33,635 nt of DNA. Source: JANLUX01 sp031366005 (lineage in GTDB: Bacteria > Bacteroidota > Bacteroidia > AKYH767-A > OLB10). Of this stretch, positions 31,204 to 33,635 are shown piece by piece. The notes below the pieces were generated by a model, which saw only the letters and a list, made by a program, of their open reading frames with translations, was not told where the DNA came from and made no database searches. Position numbers and translations under genes: made by a program. The DNA is taken from assembly GCA_031366005.1 (NCBI GenBank), contig JANLZB010000059.1, positions 1-33,635 of the forward strand, in the 5' to 3' direction. How positions within the stretch are numbered: the stretch's first letter is position 1; the number at the start of each line of letters is the position of its first letter.

Positions 31204-32672
31204 AACACATCAAAATCTTAAAAAATCTTTTTTTCTTTTTTATAATTATATCTTTTACCTCCTGCAAAAAAAATAAGTCAGAAGATCCTGTTACGGTTGT
31301 CTCCGATTTTCCACCTGATGTGGATGCCATCATCACAAAAAAATGCGCTACCTCTGGCTGTCATAATGCTGCCGGCAAAGCCACTTCAGGTGGACTTGAT
31401 TTAAGTGATATGGAACACATGCTCGAGGGAACCAGTTCAGGGGCTGTCGTAATTCCTTTCCGCCCTGATCAAAGCACACTCTTGTTTTTCACCAATACCG
31501 ACTCTACATTGGGTACGGTCTTAAAACCTACCATGCCTTACAATTTACCTCCTCTTAGCACGCAGGAATATCTAACGCTGAAAAACTGGATAGACAATGG
31601 CGCACCTGACAAAAACGGCACCATTCCTTTTTCCGGCAACCCTTTGCGCAGAAAATTTTATGTAGTTAACCAGGGTTGCGATCTCCTATCCGTCTTTGAT
31701 GCTCAAAAACGGGTAATCATGCGTTATCACGACTTAGGGATACACGCAGGTATCAGCGAATCACCACATAATATTAAAGTAACACCTGATGGACAATATT
31801 TTCTTGTAGTCTTTCTCTTTGGCGACTTTGTGCAAATGTTCCGCACCCAGGATGATAGTCTCGTGGCAACCATTCCTATCGGAGATGGCATTTCCGGCAA
31901 CTGGAATACAATCACCATCTCCAGCGACTCGCGCAAAGCTTATGCTGTTGATTACTCAGGCAACCGCATAGCTTTTATTGATCTGCTTTCACAAACCTCC
32001 TCCACCAAAGGGCCTTTTTCTTTATCTTATGGCACCGGACTGCATGGTGTGGCATTAAATGCTACTGACGACACCCTTTATGTAGCTGAAGATTTAGGCA
32101 ATGGTTTATTAACCATTCCTGTCAATGATATTTCGGGTTATGACGAGCGCAACATTCGGGCGCTTTATCCTGATACAGCCGCACTCGGCATTCACGAAGT
32201 AGCATTCACGCCTGATCACAGCAAATATTTTCTCACCTGCGACAATGCAAACCAGATATGGGTATTTGATGCCTCCACCAATGCGCTGTTAGACACCTTT
32301 CATGTAGGACTCAAACCGCTTGAAATAGCTTTCTCAAAATCAGGTTCCACGCCTTATGCATTCATCACCTGCCAGGAAGCTAATATTTTCCCAAACACGG
32401 TTGGCGCTGTAGAAGTGATTAACTACCAGACCATGCAACACATAAAAACACTTAAGGCAGGCTGGCAGCCCCATGGCATTGCCGTAGATGATATAGGCGG
32501 ATTGGTGTATGTTGTAAATAGAAACGTAAATATCAACGGACCCGCTCCCCATCATTCTACAAATTGCGGACGCAACGGTTGGTTAAGCACATTTGATCTC
32601 AACACACTGCAAAAACTTTCAGGATCGCCCGAGCTTTCTTCTGACCCCTATCAGATAGCTATCCGTCCTTAG
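31200..32672 (+). CDS. Lipoprotein fusing a cytochrome c-like domain to a YVTN beta-propeller
   Basis: A 490-residue envelope lipoprotein (lipobox FTSC, C22). Residues about 35-125 are a cytochrome c-like domain: an unusual heme site C49-x4-C54-H55 (CATSGCH, spacing four rather than two) and a possible distal ligand M112 in LKPTMPYN, resembling the planctomycete-type cytochrome C domain. Residues about 145-490 are seven-bladed YVTN-like propeller repeats (for example ESPHNIKVTPDGQYFLV, GLHGVALNATDDTLYVAED, PHGIAVDDIGGLVYVVN). It is coupled to the FG-GAP gene upstream and lies seven bases before the DCC thiol gene. The three may form a surface complex, with this one handling electrons. The CX4CH spacing needs a heme test. 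Confidence 0.82.
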   Translation: MKHIKILKNLFFFFIIISFTSCKKNKSEDPVTVVSDFPPDVDAIITKKCATSGCHNAAGKATSGGLDLSDMEHMLEGTSSGAVVIPFRPDQSTLLFFTNTDSTLGTVLKPTMPYNLPPLSTQEYLTLKNWIDNGAPDKNGTIPFSGNPLRRKFYVVNQGCDLLSVFDAQKRVIMRYHDLGIHAGISESPHNIKVTPDGQYFLVVFLFGDFVQMFRTQDDSLVATIPIGDGISGNWNTITISSDSRKAYAVDYSGNRIAFIDLLSQTSSTKGPFSLSYGTGLHGVALNATDDTLYVAEDLGNGLLTIPVNDISGYDERNIRALYPDTAALGIHEVAFTPDHSKYFLTCDNANQIWVFDASTNALLDTFHVGLKPLEIAFSKSGSTPYAFITCQEANIFPNTVGAVEVINYQTMQHIKTLKAGWQPHGIAVDDIGGLVYVVNRNVNINGPAPHHSTNCGRNGWLSTFDLNTLQKLSGSPELSSDPYQIAIRP

Positions 32673-32679
32673 CAGATCA

Positions 32680-33078
32680 ATGCCACCATCATCAGTAATA
32701 TTATTTGATGGATATTGCAACCTCTGTTCCTCCTGGGTCCGCTTCATTTTAAAACACGACAAACAAAAGCATTTTCGTTTTTGTGCGCTTCAATCACCAG
32801 CCGCCCAAAAATTATTAAGAGGATATATCCCTCTTCAAAAAAACAAAACAGTGGTTTTATTATCTGGCAATAAAATATTTACAAAGTCCACTGCAGCATT
32901 AACCATTTTTAAAAAGCTTGGAGGATTCTGGGCATTGCTTTATACATTCATAATAGTTCCCCGCTTTATCAGAGATGCGGTTTACGATTTCATTGCAAAA
33001 CATCGTTACCAATGGTTTGGAAAACAAAATCAATGTTACATTCCCTCAGCTGAAGAACAAAATCGGTTTATAGATTAA
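32680..33078 (+). CDS. DCC family (DUF393) thiol-disulfide oxidoreductase-like protein
   Basis: A 132-residue protein of the DUF393/DCC family, named for its D-x-x-C-x-x-C motif, seen here as VILFDGYCNLCSSW (D10, C13, C16). Other family marks are the RFCALQSPAAQKLL segment and a Pro/Arg-rich end RFIRDAVYDFIAKHRYQWFG. The fold is thioredoxin-like and the likely activity is thiol-disulfide exchange, but substrates are not known. It has no signal peptide, so it is cytosolic or membrane-peripheral. It is the last gene of the FG-GAP-cytochrome operon, seven bases after its neighbour; helping heme or disulfide handling of that neighbour is inference. A repeat element starts at its stop codon. Confidence 0.87.
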   Translation: MPPSSVILFDGYCNLCSSWVRFILKHDKQKHFRFCALQSPAAQKLLRGYIPLQKNKTVVLLSGNKIFTKSTAALTIFKKLGGFWALLYTFIIVPRFIRDAVYDFIAKHRYQWFGKQNQCYIPSAEEQNRFID

Positions 33079-33289
33079 GAATCTGTTTAAATTTGATAAT
33101 TAAAAAAGAATGTATGCCATCCATTCGGGATTTGGTTGTTCTACTCAATCTTTTTATAATCATCACACGCTTTCAGCGTTAAAAAATCCCGAAGGGATGG
33201 AATTTTTATATTAATATCAACCAGAATCGCAATTGAAATCCCGAAGGGATGGTATATAAAAATTATTGGAACAAATTTAAACAGACTCT
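33078..33289. repeat. Palindromic element with CTGTTTAAATTT ends and GGGATGG-type core (copy 2)
   Basis: Eighteen-base ends with one mismatch: AGAATCTGTTTAAATTTG (33078-33095) and CAAATTTAAACAGACTCT (33272-33289). The interior has AAATCCCGAAGGGATGG twice in direct orientation (about 33185-33201 and 33236-33252) and once as an imperfect inverted copy (33118-33134), a REP-like layout. The first base of the element is the last base of the DCC gene stop. The 388-base gap up to the next gene also holds heptamer repeats and a terminator. Confidence 0.75.
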
Positions 33290-33336
33290 AAACAATCTCA
33301 CCCTTACAAACAAAACCACCCTTCATCAGTAGTACC

Positions 33337-33459
33337 TTAAACTATAAACCTTAAACTGTAAACTGTAGACTTGTAGCCTGTAGGCTTTATAAACAAGCAA
33401 AAAAAGCCGTCCTACTCAGAACGGCTTTAACTTTAAACTTTAAACCCTAAACTTTAAAC
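33337..33459. repeat. Heptamer arrays (TTAAACT type) flanking a terminator
   Basis: From 33337 to 33378 the sequence is periodic at seven bases (TTAAACT, ATAAACC, TTAAACT, GTAAACT, GTAGACT and so on), and 33432-33459 repeats TTTAAAC/CCTAAAC four times. The two arrays stand on either side of the terminator at 33401-33430. Similar heptamers lie at 1727-1806. Confidence 0.7.
33401..33430. terminator. Bidirectional intrinsic terminator at the right edge
   Basis: AAAGCCGT (33403-33410) and ACGGCTTT (33421-33428) form a stem with an 10-base loop; A-run before and T-rich after, so it can serve both the DCC operon and the minus-strand gene at the edge. Confidence 0.78.
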
Positions 33460-33466
33460 TCCGCTA

Positions 33467-33635
33467 TTATCCTAAAGGCTTCATCTCAATCACAATATTC
33501 TCTTTTTTTCCAACTACAGCCTTCACGTTGCTCTTATTCACACTTTCAAATCCTGGTATTTCAAAGGTCAGCGAATACAATTCCGGTTGAATTTGCTTGG
33601 CATCGGCAACACCTTTATCGTTTGATACAACTTTA
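33467..33635 (-). CDS. C-terminal end of a protein with a carboxypeptidase-regulatory-like fold, cut by the window edge
   Basis: The last 56 codons of a minus-strand gene end at a TAA at 33467-33469. The visible peptide (GVADAKQIQPELYSLTFEIP, then GFESVNKSNVKAVVGKKENIVIEMKPLG) has the pattern of a prealbumin-like beta sandwich: a turn, LxFxxPGFE, then a strand with V-V-G-K-K-E-N-I. Such domains occur at the start of TonB-dependent receptors and in many secreted Bacteroidota proteins, but here the domain ends the protein. The rest lies outside the window, so the full product is unknown. The terminator at 33401-33430 is 37 bases downstream. Confidence 0.6.
   Translation of the reverse strand, partial: KVVSNDKGVADAKQIQPELYSLTFEIPGFESVNKSNVKAVVGKKENIVIEMKPLG

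Noticed and set aside
1..33635. Prophage, restriction-modification, toxin-antitoxin or secondary-metabolite cluster
   Set aside because: No integrase, capsid, methyltransferase-restriction pair, toxin-antitoxin pair or biosynthetic genes were recognised; apart from an IS end and repeat elements, the genes are ordinary chromosomal ones.

Overview
This window comes from a member of the Bacteroidota, probably an environmental Chitinophagales- or Sphingobacteriales-like lineage; the exact family cannot be fixed from sequence alone. The evidence is: three secreted proteins with C-terminal type IX secretion (T9SS) sorting domains, an ExbB-ExbD-ExbD-TonB cluster with the N-terminal layout seen in this phylum, promoter -7 boxes of the Bacteroidota type (TAnnTTTG), AT-rich spacers, and very weak Shine-Dalgarno signals. 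The gene content is mostly chromosomal housekeeping and envelope functions, not a phage or plasmid.

Layout, left to right. (1) The end of an IS3-type element, a terminator and an N-terminally extended glyceraldehyde-3-phosphate dehydrogenase (gap). (2) tRNA-His with its own promoter and terminator. (3) A LamG-domain T9SS protein, a copper P-type ATPase (copA) and a saccharopine-dehydrogenase-family enzyme. (4) A GIY-YIG nuclease gene enclosed by perfect 27-bp inverted repeats. (5) trmN6 divergent from a PadR regulator / PspC membrane-protein pair, then a secreted NTF2-like protein. (6) A minus-strand run: glutathione peroxidase, papain-like C1 peptidase, histidine ammonia-lyase (hutH), a frameshifted GxxExxY nuclease-fold gene inside a repeat pair, hisS, a four-unit tandem hairpin array, and ettA. 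(7) A subtilisin-like T9SS protease. (8) A minus-strand energy-transduction operon: exbB, two exbD, tonB, a small membrane protein, a PstS-like lipoprotein and a TPR protein, preceded by yajQ. (9) A plus-strand operon of an FG-GAP/VCBS T9SS protein, a cytochrome c/beta-propeller lipoprotein and a DCC-family thiol protein. (10) The 3' end of a minus-strand gene at the right edge.

The main unexpected content is between the genes. The spacers carry at least six distinct families of hairpin-forming or periodic repeats. Two of these families also enclose a small nuclease-fold gene: the GTCATTC family encloses a GIY-YIG gene, and the AAACGCAGAG family encloses a GxxExxY gene. Both families also occur in the window as gene-less copies. 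This resembles the REP/RAYT relationship, in which an enzyme-coding copy and dispersed non-coding hairpins share ends, but with different enzyme folds. A further pair of elements shares CTGTTTAAATTT ends around unrelated palindromic cores. Repeats also reach into genes: a heptamer tract lies inside hisS, repeat sequence supplies the only standard start codon of the PstS-like lipoprotein, and a repeat arm forms the leader of the GxxExxY gene. The mobility hypothesis is inference and needs comparison with other genomes.
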